DNA from: Chlorobiota bacterium
GTDB taxonomy: Bacteria; Bacteroidota; Bacteroidia; Bacteroidales; B39-G9
Direction: 5' to 3'
Length of the DNA: 32,822 nt
NCBI GenBank assembly: GCA_013152655.1
Contig: JAADFW010000041.1
Location: 1-32,822 of the forward strand
Part shown: one piece after another, positions 19,307 through 27,172 of the stretch
How the letters are laid out: the number at the start of each line of letters is the position of its first letter
Numbering within the stretch: position 1 is the stretch's first letter
Notes under the pieces: generated by a model
Database searches by the model: none
Seen by the model: only the letters and a program-made list of their open reading frames with translations
What the model was told of the DNA's origin: nothing
Program-made: the position numbers and the translations under genes

Positions 19307-20446
19307 ATGAAAAACAATAGACGGCAGTTTTTAAAATATGGCTTAGCAGGTGTTGGGTGTGTTTTTACAAATTTATCAGCTATTGCAACAACTTCATCTT
19401 TCATAGAAAATTTTAGTAAATCAGACAAATTATGGAAATGGAGCAAAGAAGGTGATTTTTATACTGAAACTCCACGTGGTATTAAGTGTTTGATTTGCCC
19501 GAATGAATGTACTTTAAAATTAAATGAAGTTAGTGTATGCCACAACAGAATAAACATAGACAATAAGATTTATACAATGGCATACGGCAACCCTTGTGCA
19601 GCTCATGTTGACCCGGTTGAAAAAAAACCATTATATCATTTCCTTCCATCAAGTAAAGCTTTCTCAATAGCAACAGCCGGCTGTAACTTAGCATGTTTAA
19701 ATTGCCAGAATTGGACTATTTCTCAATTTAGCCCGAAAGAAACACAAAATTACGATTTAATGCCCGGGCAAGTTGTAAGTAAATGTATTGAAATGAATTG
19801 TGAATCAATTGCATATACCTATTCTGAGCCATTAACATTTTATGAATATACCTACGATACTTCTAAAATTGCCCGTGAAAATAATATTAAAAACATATTG
19901 GTTTCAGCCGGTTATATTAATGAAAAACCACTGCGAAAATTAAGTAAAGTAATTGATGCTGCTAATATTGATTTAAAATCGTTTAGTGAAGATATTTATT
20001 TACATCTAAATGCAGGAAAGCTTGAACCTATACTGAACACATTAAAAATTCTGAAAGAAGAAAACGTTTGGCTGGAAATTACCAATCTGGTAATTCCTTC
20101 ATGGACAGATGATATGGATATGATTAAAAAAATGTGTGATTGGTTGTATGAAAATAATTTTGCTGATACTCCACTTCATTTTAGCAGGTTTCATCCACTT
20201 TACAAATTAACGCAATTACCTGCAACTCCACTCGCAACTTTAGAAAAAGCCAGAAATACAGCCTTAAATTCCGGATTAAAATATATTTATATTGGCAATG
20301 TTCCGGGGCGAAACAGTCAGAATACCTATTGCCCAAATTGCAAGGAATTACTAATTGAACGAAAAGGATTTACTATTCTTAAAAATAGTATTATTAACGG
20401 TAAATGTCCAAATTGCAACGAAAGTATTAATGGAGTTTGGGAATAA
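19307..20446 (+). CDS. AmrS-like (AmmeMemoRadiSam-type) radical SAM protein with twin-arginine signal
   Basis: NNRRQFLKYGLAGVGCVF Tat-like signal; CLICPNECTLKLNEVSVCHNR; DPVEKKPLYHFLPSSKAFSIATAGCNLACLNCQNWTIS (CxxxCxxC); C-terminal CPNC...CPNC zinc ribbon. Confidence 0.88.
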   Translation: MKNNRRQFLKYGLAGVGCVFTNLSAIATTSSFIENFSKSDKLWKWSKEGDFYTETPRGIKCLICPNECTLKLNEVSVCHNRINIDNKIYTMAYGNPCAAHVDPVEKKPLYHFLPSSKAFSIATAGCNLACLNCQNWTISQFSPKETQNYDLMPGQVVSKCIEMNCESIAYTYSEPLTFYEYTYDTSKIARENNIKNILVSAGYINEKPLRKLSKVIDAANIDLKSFSEDIYLHLNAGKLEPILNTLKILKEENVWLEITNLVIPSWTDDMDMIKKMCDWLYENNFADTPLHFSRFHPLYKLTQLPATPLATLEKARNTALNSGLKYIYIGNVPGRNSQNTYCPNCKELLIERKGFTILKNSIINGKCPNCNESINGVWE

Positions 20447-20455
20447 ACAGGGTAA

Positions 20456-20854
20456 TTAAATATATTCCGACAAATACTGGCTTTCTAAATAGTCTCTGAA
20501 ACGTATTGTCATGTTCTTAACAACATTGTTCATAATACATTTATCAAAAGGACAAACCGGTTTATTCATATGGCATTCAGGTATTGTAATTTTACCTTCA
20601 ATAGATTCATAAATTTGTAAAAAATTGAGCTCATTTGGATTAGCTTTTAAAGCAAACCCACCTGAAGGGCCTCTATGAGAAATTAAAAAGTCTTCTTTTA
20701 CTAATCGTTGTAAAATCTTAGCTACATGATGTTTTGAAGTGCTCGTTAATTCTGAGATTTTAATCACATTAAGCAACTTATCTGATTTGGCAATTAAAAC
20801 CATACTATGAATTGCAATTGAAGAAGCTTCTGATAAATTAACAATATTAGACAT
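20456..20854 (-). CDS. Rrf2-family transcriptional regulator with three-Cys candidate Fe-S motif
   Basis: Winged-helix N-terminus STSKHHVAKILQRLVKEDFLISHRGPSGGFALKANPNEL; CHMNKPVCPFDKC. Confidence 0.92.
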   Translation of the reverse strand: MSNIVNLSEASSIAIHSMVLIAKSDKLLNVIKISELTSTSKHHVAKILQRLVKEDFLISHRGPSGGFALKANPNELNFLQIYESIEGKITIPECHMNKPVCPFDKCIMNNVVKNMTIRFRDYLESQYLSEYI

Positions 20855-20866
20855 TTGCTATAATTA

Positions 20867-20880
20867 AGTATTTAAATACT
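20867..20880. promoter_or_regulatory. Perfect 14-bp palindrome AGTATTTAAATACT upstream of the Rrf2 gene, candidate operator
   Basis: Sequence equals its own reverse complement; ends 13 bp from the Rrf2 ATG. Confidence 0.5.
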
Positions 20881-20934
20881 CAAATTAACTAAATTAATTG
20901 GCAAAAAACTAAAATATTATACTTTTTTAACTTT

Positions 20935-20978
20935 AAAAGGGAAATGCTTCGGTTACTATTGGAATTTTCTCTTTCCCT
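20935..20978 (-). terminator. Possible terminator for pdxB
   Basis: AGGGAAA (20938-20944) / TTTCCCT (20972-20978) with A-tract on + (T-tract on - strand); long loop. Confidence 0.3.
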
Positions 20979-21038
20979 GAATTTCATTCTTACTCTTGTT
21001 CCATTTCGGAGGTGACAATCGTGTTAGTTTAAAAGATT

Positions 21039-22154
21039 TTAAACAGAAAGTTCAAAACCCAATTTTTCAATTTTATTCTCAATTTCATCAGTACAATTCA
21101 TTAACAAAACTTTATATCCTGAATAATCATGCCTATAATTATATTCAGACCTTAGTTTTTCAAAATTATGAAGATTATATATGAAAAGCTGATGATCATT
21201 AATTAAAGAGTAAGTACTATTTAATAAAGATTCAATAGTTCTGCTATTACAGTCAAAAATTAACTCTTTTTTTTCAGGCACAATTATTTTTTCAGCTCCC
21301 TGTGTATTAATATTTAAATGAAAAAAATTAGCTATTTCCAAAATCGCAAATAAACTGCCTCTTGCTTTTCCTTCAATTGAATACCCTGCTATATGAGGTG
21401 TTGCAATCAATGTATTCTGAGCCAAGCCTTCATTAATTACAGGCTCATTTTCCCAAACATCTAAAATTGGTTTTTGAATATACTTTTTACTCACAGCATT
21501 ATGCAAGGCATTATTGTCAATTACCTCACCTCTTGATGTATTAATAATAAAAGGATTTTTACGTAAGGTTTTTAAAAAATCATCATTAGCCAGATAGTAG
21601 GTTTTGTCAATTCCTTTCATAGTTAACGGAACATGAAAGGTAATTATGTCAGATTCTTTTTTTATGGTTTCAATATCAACAAATTTGTTATTCCCTTCTC
21701 TTCTTGCTCTTGGTGGGTCGTTCATTAATACATTTAATCCCAATACTTCAGAAGACCGGACAACTTTTGAACCTATATGCCCAACCCCTACCACACCAAT
21801 GGTAAGTTTCTTATAGTCAAGGTGATATTGATGACAAATATGAATTATAGAATTAACAGTATATTGTTGAACTGCAGTTGAATTGCATCCGGGAGCGTTT
21901 TTCCATACAATCCCATTGTTCCGGCAATAATCTATATCAATATGATCAAAACCAATAGTAGCAGTAGCTATAAATTTTACACTTGTACCTCTTAACAACT
22001 TCTCATTACATTTAGTTACCGACCTAATTATTAAGGCATCAGCACTCTTTAAATTATTATTGGATATTTTTTCAGCCGGTAAATAAATTGCCTCAGCATA
22101 ATTATCCAGAATGCCTCTACTAAATGGTATTTTGTCGTCAATTATTACACGCAT
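21039..22154 (-). CDS. pdxB: 4-phosphoerythronate dehydrogenase PdxB
   Basis: D-2-hydroxyacid dehydrogenase fold: KFIATATIGFDHIDIDYCRNNGIVWKNAPGCNSTAVQQYTVNSI, GVVGVGHIGSKV, INTSRGEVIDNNAL, DVWENEP, TPHIAGYSIEGKARG. Confidence 0.92.
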   Translation of the reverse strand: MRVIIDDKIPFSRGILDNYAEAIYLPAEKISNNNLKSADALIIRSVTKCNEKLLRGTSVKFIATATIGFDHIDIDYCRNNGIVWKNAPGCNSTAVQQYTVNSIIHICHQYHLDYKKLTIGVVGVGHIGSKVVRSSEVLGLNVLMNDPPRARREGNNKFVDIETIKKESDIITFHVPLTMKGIDKTYYLANDDFLKTLRKNPFIINTSRGEVIDNNALHNAVSKKYIQKPILDVWENEPVINEGLAQNTLIATPHIAGYSIEGKARGSLFAILEIANFFHLNINTQGAEKIIVPEKKELIFDCNSRTIESLLNSTYSLINDHQLFIYNLHNFEKLRSEYNYRHDYSGYKVLLMNCTDEIENKIEKLGFELSV

Positions 22155-22215
22155 ATTAAATAAAAAAGAAATTATAGAAACAATAAATGTATTAAAATAG
22201 CAAGTATAATAAAGT

Positions 22216-22260
22216 AAAAAGGGTATTTAAAAATTATCTCTTTTTTAAATACCCTTTTTT
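22216..22260 (-). terminator. Bidirectional-looking terminator downstream of the M13 peptidase gene
   Basis: AAAAAGGGTATTTAAAAA / TTTTTTAAATACCCTTTTT arms with T-tracts on both strands. Confidence 0.8.
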
Positions 22261-22278
22261 ATACTTTCAATAATAATT

Positions 22279-24324
22279 CTACCAAATTACAGCTCTTTTC
22301 TCCACAGGAATATATAATTTATCTCCCGGCTTCACATTAAATGCCTCATAAAACAGCGGCATATTAGGAATTGGCCCGTTAACCCTGAATTTTCCGGGCG
22401 AGTGAACATCTTCTTTCAGGTTCCTAAGAAGCTGTTTATCGGTAATATTTTGACGCCATACTTGTGCAAAAGCTAATAAAAATCTTTGCTTATAATTAAA
22501 TCCGTCAATATCTGCCGGTTCTTTATTATTTTTAAACGACATTTTTAAAGCTTCGTAAGCAACAGTTAAACCACCAAAATCAGCAATATTTTCTCCTAAG
22601 GTTAATTTACCGTCAACAAAATTTGAGTCTAATGCATCAAACGAATTATACTCATCCACAAGTATCTGTGTTCTTTCTTCAAATTTTTTAGCATCTTCTT
22701 CTGTCCACCAGTCATTCCGGTTTCCGTTTTTATCGAATTTTCTTCCCTGATCATCAAAGCCATGAGTCATTTCATGCCCAATGACTACACCAATTGAGCC
22801 ATAATTAACTGCATCGTCAGCAGCCATATTAAAGAAAGGAAATTGCAAAATAGCAGCCGGAAAAACTATTTCATTTTTAGTAGGGCTATAATAGGCATTT
22901 ACAGTTTGTGGCGACATTCCCCATTCATCTTTGTCAACTTTTTTACCAATTTTATTATAATTAAATTCAGTAGCAAATTTACGGGCTCTAAACATATTTT
23001 CTACATAAGAATCATCTTTAACTTCCAGTTTTGAATAATCTTTCCATTTGTCAGGATATCCAATTTTAACTTTCATTGCATCTAACTTTTCAAGTGCTTT
23101 TTCTTTGGTTAAGTCACCCATCCAATCCAGATTCTCAATACGGTTTTTTAAAGCTTTTTTCAGGTTCATAACTAATTCAATCATTCTTTCTTTTGCTTCT
23201 GGCGGGAAATATTTTTCAACATAAAGTTGTCCAATTCCTTCGCCTATTGAACGGCTTGTTGCACTCATTACTCTTTTCCATCGTTCTCTCATTTTCTTTC
23301 TTCCTGAGAGAGTTTTGCCAAAAAACTCAAAATCTTGTTTCACAAAACCGGAACTTAAATAATTAGCATTATGATCAATTAAATTCCACTGTAAATAGTT
23401 TTTCCAATCATCAAGTGAAGTTTGAGTTAACATATTGCCAACTTCCTTCATGAACTCAGGCTGAGCTACATTAATTGCAACTGTATCAGGAATATGAATG
23501 GTATTAAAATAATAATCCCAATCTATGTTAGTAACTAAATTTTTTAACTCTGAGAAATTCATTTTATGATAAGTTGAATCAGGATCTCTTCGTTGCAACC
23601 TTGACATTGAAGCAGTAGCCAGTTGAGTTTCAAAATGCATTACAGACTGTGCCATTTCCCCAGCTTTTTCTTCAGATTCACCTGCTAAAACAAACATTTT
23701 GGCAATATGTTTTACATATTCATTTCTAATATTCTTAAATCGTTCATCGTCTTGTAAATAATAATCTCTATCAGGCAATCCTAAGCCTCCCTGGCTTATT
23801 TGAGTAATTACCCAGTCGCTGTTTTTTATATCAGCATATCCGTATGAATTAAAAACAGGGCTTAATCCGTAAGAATGCATCATAGAAATATATGCTATAA
23901 CATCTTGCTGTGTTTGTATTTTATTAATTTGATCTAAATATTTTTGAAGCGGTTTGATTCCTAATTCATCAATTTTAACAGTATCCATTCCCTGGATAAA
24001 AAAGTGGCTAATTTTAGACTTTACGCTTCCTGGTTTTGAATTTTTATCAGCAATTAAATCATCAACTAATTTTTTCAATTTATCATTATTCTCTTCAAAC
24101 AATATTTGAAAAGCACCATATTGACTATACTCTTCGGGAATTGGATGGTTCTTCATCCATATTCCGTTGGCATATTGAAACAAATCATTGCCCGGACTAA
24201 CGGTAGTATCCATATTTGCTGGATCAATGGCAGGAAGTACACCTAAATTATTAGTAGAGTTATTACATGATGTTAAATTAAACATAAGGATAGTAATTGT
24301 TAAGTAAAAAAATAGTTTTTTCAT
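22279..24324 (-). CDS. M13 (neprilysin/PepO) family zinc metallopeptidase lipoprotein
   Basis: VVIGHEMTHGFDDQGRKFDKNGN, ENIADFGGL, AYYSPTKNEIVFPAAILQFPFF; N-terminal lipobox LTSC. Confidence 0.95.
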   Translation of the reverse strand: MKKLFFYLTITILMFNLTSCNNSTNNLGVLPAIDPANMDTTVSPGNDLFQYANGIWMKNHPIPEEYSQYGAFQILFEENNDKLKKLVDDLIADKNSKPGSVKSKISHFFIQGMDTVKIDELGIKPLQKYLDQINKIQTQQDVIAYISMMHSYGLSPVFNSYGYADIKNSDWVITQISQGGLGLPDRDYYLQDDERFKNIRNEYVKHIAKMFVLAGESEEKAGEMAQSVMHFETQLATASMSRLQRRDPDSTYHKMNFSELKNLVTNIDWDYYFNTIHIPDTVAINVAQPEFMKEVGNMLTQTSLDDWKNYLQWNLIDHNANYLSSGFVKQDFEFFGKTLSGRKKMRERWKRVMSATSRSIGEGIGQLYVEKYFPPEAKERMIELVMNLKKALKNRIENLDWMGDLTKEKALEKLDAMKVKIGYPDKWKDYSKLEVKDDSYVENMFRARKFATEFNYNKIGKKVDKDEWGMSPQTVNAYYSPTKNEIVFPAAILQFPFFNMAADDAVNYGSIGVVIGHEMTHGFDDQGRKFDKNGNRNDWWTEEDAKKFEERTQILVDEYNSFDALDSNFVDGKLTLGENIADFGGLTVAYEALKMSFKNNKEPADIDGFNYKQRFLLAFAQVWRQNITDKQLLRNLKEDVHSPGKFRVNGPIPNMPLFYEAFNVKPGDKLYIPVEKRAVIW

Positions 24325-24358
24325 ATCAATTCTTTTGGGTTAGTGAAAAATAATAATT

Positions 24359-24366
24359 CAAAAGTA
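24359..24366 (-). promoter_or_regulatory. Putative -7 element TACTTTTG for the M13 peptidase gene
   Basis: TAnnTTTG on - strand, ~35 nt upstream of the start codon. Confidence 0.45.
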
Positions 24367-24640
24367 GTATTTAATAAATATTCAAAGAAGAATTGAGCAA
24401 ACAATATTCACACCAACCAATTTAAACACTTAATTCTAATTGTTTTAAATATTACAACTATTCATATTATGTTTAACTATTGTTCGTTTATGAATTCATT
24501 CTGAACGAAAATGAACAAATATTTTTTACTTTTTACTGTTGGTGTAGCTCTAAGCAACGCCGACAGTATTTATAGCCAGTTGTGGGTAATGAAAAGAAAG
24601 CTTGTGTTTAATTAGTATCAGATATGCAAAATAAGTAAAT

Positions 24641-25237
24641 TTGCAAAAAAACAGAAATAATTTGAAAAGACTTTTTATCATATCTGGTTGCAACGGGGCA
24701 GGAAAAACAACTGCTTCTTATTCTATTTTACCTGAAATATTAGATTGTGAGGAATTTGTAAATGCTGATGAAATAGCAAAAGGACTTTCTCCTTTTAAAC
24801 CTGAACATGCAGCTATTCAGGCAGGAAGATTAATGCTTGATAGGATAAACAAATTGATTGAAAAAGGACAGGATTTTGCATTCGAGACAACTTTGACAAC
24901 AAAAAGTTATAAGAATCTTGTTCTTGACGCAAAAGAAAAAGGATACCATGTTACTTTGTTATTTTTTTGGTTACGAACATCTGATTTAGCTGTTAAAAGA
25001 GTTGAAACTAGAGTAAAAGAAGGTGGACATAATATTCCTGAAAGTGTTATTAGACGGAGATATGAGAATGGATTAAGAAATTTTTATAACATATTTGAAT
25101 CCATCGTTGATGAATGGATGTTTATTGATAATTCAGGAGAGCCTTATGAAATTATTGCTTACAAAAATAGTATAAACAGCTTTGTAAAAAATCACGATAA
25201 ATGGGATAGCTTGTTGAAATTATATAAATTGAAATAA
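24641..25237 (+). CDS. Zeta-toxin-like P-loop kinase (TTG start; alternative TTG at 24662)
   Basis: RLFIISGCNGAGKTTASYSILPEIL Walker A; FVNADEIAKGLSPF; FAFETTLTTKSY; RRRYENGLRNF, as in the zeta toxin family. Confidence 0.85.
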   Translation: MQKNRNNLKRLFIISGCNGAGKTTASYSILPEILDCEEFVNADEIAKGLSPFKPEHAAIQAGRLMLDRINKLIEKGQDFAFETTLTTKSYKNLVLDAKEKGYHVTLLFFWLRTSDLAVKRVETRVKEGGHNIPESVIRRRYENGLRNFYNIFESIVDEWMFIDNSGEPYEIIAYKNSINSFVKNHDKWDSLLKLYKLK

Positions 25238-25239
25238 TT

Positions 25240-25404
25240 ATGGATAATAGTGAAAAAATAATAGAAGGATTAGAAAGAGCATATAAAAAATTGATTGAGT
25301 TTAAAAAATATAAAAAAACTCCATTAATTGTTTCAAGAGAAGGAAAGGTTATAGAGATTTCTCCTGAAAAAATCACTACCCACGACAATGTATATAAAAA
25401 ATAG
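25240..25404 (+). CDS. 54-aa hypothetical protein immediately downstream of the zeta-like kinase, candidate partner/antitoxin
   Basis: Not in ORF track (shorter than 60 aa). Reads MDNSEKIIEGLERAYKKLIEFKKYKKTPLIVSREGKVIEISPEKITTHDNVYKK*; ATG begins 2 nt after the kinase stop. Confidence 0.65.
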   Translation: MDNSEKIIEGLERAYKKLIEFKKYKKTPLIVSREGKVIEISPEKITTHDNVYKK

Positions 25405-25503
25405 GCGAGACAATAGTAATATCAAGGTGTGTAGCCCGTTTAAACTTTCTTGTAAATTAAAAGTTTTGAGCTTCTAAATCGCCTACTTTTCATATACTCA
25501 CCG

Positions 25504-27150
25504 TTATCGTACCATTATTTTACCTTCAAAATATTTTCCTTTTGAGTCAATGACTTTATAAATGTATAATCCTGGTTCAAAATCTGATTTTTTTATAATA
25601 AAGCTATTTTTAATCATTTTATTGATAATAAGTTCACCCGACATATTAAATATTTCCAATTTAATCTCTTTTGAATCTATATTTCCAACTATTGACAATA
25701 CAGATGTACTTTTAACAGGATTAGGAGTAATATATACTTTTAATTTTTGACTATTCTTAATTTCAATTCCTGAATATTCATAATAACAGGATGTATAATT
25801 GGATTTAATAAATTGTAATGTATCATTTTCTGTAAAGCACAATAGCGAAAATCCATCACGTCCGACTAAAACGGTTTCATTATGTAATATTCCGCTCATG
25901 CTTCCCATTCCTTCAATCCATTGTTCAATGTCATGCTCTTGGACATGTGATTCAAAATAATCTAAATGAAATTGTTTTTTATAAGAATCACCTATTAACA
26001 GACTATCAATTGAACTCACAATATAAATAAGGCTATCAAAGGTTTCATTTTCAAAGTTATATAAACTAAATACAGTTATTGTATCATATAACTGAACATT
26101 AAAATCATAAATTAATTTTTCCGTCTTATTTTCATTTAGTCTATAAAAAACTTTTTTTGTTGAATCTTCACGTATATAACCGAAAAAAGTCCAGTTAATC
26201 TGAGATTCATTACTTGACCTAATTACTTTTTTATAACTATTATTGCCAATTATAGTATCTATAGTAAATCTGATAAAGTTTGTCTCCGCAGACCAGGGAT
26301 AATAAAAATATGTTATAACACTCCAAATTTTGTTTGTGTCAACAATAATCTTACTATTTAACTTTTTATCTTCAAATACAATGTCATCAATAAAAACTCC
26401 ATTTCCTTTACCTGAAATTGCTTCAAATCCAAAATGAAATGAAGATGGCAATGATTCAAGTGAGTATTCTACTAAATGCCATTCTTCAATTGATGAAAGA
26501 GGTTCAAATATTTGATGCCAATTTCCTGAACTATAATAATATAGTTTTAAAGTATCAGAATTTCCCTGATTACCAGGAATTTTACACATAAAACTCAATT
26601 TAGGCGTTTCATTATCATTAATTTGAATTGCCGTTGTAGTCAGTATTGATCTGAAATTATTGGAATCAGATGTAAATTTCGCAGAATGACCTTGCGAGTA
26701 AAAAATACTATCTGTAAGTTCCCAATTATCATAACCTTTAATAATGTTCGCAACCATTCCGCTACTATATGCTCCTTCTTCAAAATTTACCCGAGTAGGT
26801 AAAACCCATAGTAAAGGAATTACACTACAAGTCCAAAGTGTATCAGAATTTCCTATTGGGTTAATATACTCAGCAGAAATTCCATAACATTGATTATATG
26901 CAAAAGTCGGATGAGGAACAGAAAATATAGTATCTGTAGTTGAGCCTATTTGTATTTGCAGTCCACCTTGGAATCCTTGAAAATAAATATTATAGTGTGA
27001 AAAAGATTTAGCCCCAGGGGCTTGCCAGCTAAGGTAGATAGAATCTTGCTGAAAATCGGCATAGAAGTTAGTTGGAGGTGGAAAATCTTGATTATATCCA
27101 GTACTCCTCCAAAAAAATATAATAATAATTATTAGTTTAAATAGTTTCAT
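25504..27150 (-). CDS. Secreted protein with N-terminal fibronectin-III-like region, MAM/jelly-roll-like region and T9SS C-terminal sorting domain
   Basis: Signal peptide; PPPTNFYADFQQDSIYLSWQAPGAKSFSHYNIYFQG (FnIII-like); VYITPNPVKSTSVLSIVGN...FEPGLYIYKVIDSKGKYFEGKIMVR (T9SS domain). Confidence 0.75.
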   Translation of the reverse strand: MKLFKLIIIIIFFWRSTGYNQDFPPPTNFYADFQQDSIYLSWQAPGAKSFSHYNIYFQGFQGGLQIQIGSTTDTIFSVPHPTFAYNQCYGISAEYINPIGNSDTLWTCSVIPLLWVLPTRVNFEEGAYSSGMVANIIKGYDNWELTDSIFYSQGHSAKFTSDSNNFRSILTTTAIQINDNETPKLSFMCKIPGNQGNSDTLKLYYYSSGNWHQIFEPLSSIEEWHLVEYSLESLPSSFHFGFEAISGKGNGVFIDDIVFEDKKLNSKIIVDTNKIWSVITYFYYPWSAETNFIRFTIDTIIGNNSYKKVIRSSNESQINWTFFGYIREDSTKKVFYRLNENKTEKLIYDFNVQLYDTITVFSLYNFENETFDSLIYIVSSIDSLLIGDSYKKQFHLDYFESHVQEHDIEQWIEGMGSMSGILHNETVLVGRDGFSLLCFTENDTLQFIKSNYTSCYYEYSGIEIKNSQKLKVYITPNPVKSTSVLSIVGNIDSKEIKLEIFNMSGELIINKMIKNSFIIKKSDFEPGLYIYKVIDSKGKYFEGKIMVR

Positions 27151-27172
27151 TTTTTCTCTAATTAGCTATAAT

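Noticed and set aside
20996-21184. 62-aa ORF on + strand
   Set aside because: Antisense to the 3' end of pdxB with no recognisable features.
21039-22154. PdxB as a possible novel dehydrogenase
   Set aside because: Motifs and length fit ordinary 4-phosphoerythronate dehydrogenase.
25152-25388. 78-aa - strand ORF
   Set aside because: Antisense to the zeta-like gene end and to the 54-aa ORF, which is the better coding candidate given its spacing and composition.
25504-27150. Considered whether the T9SS protein after the zeta module is part of the same accessory unit
   Set aside because: It is on the opposite strand, is a typical secreted Bacteroidota protein, and is separated by the palindromic region; no evidence links it.
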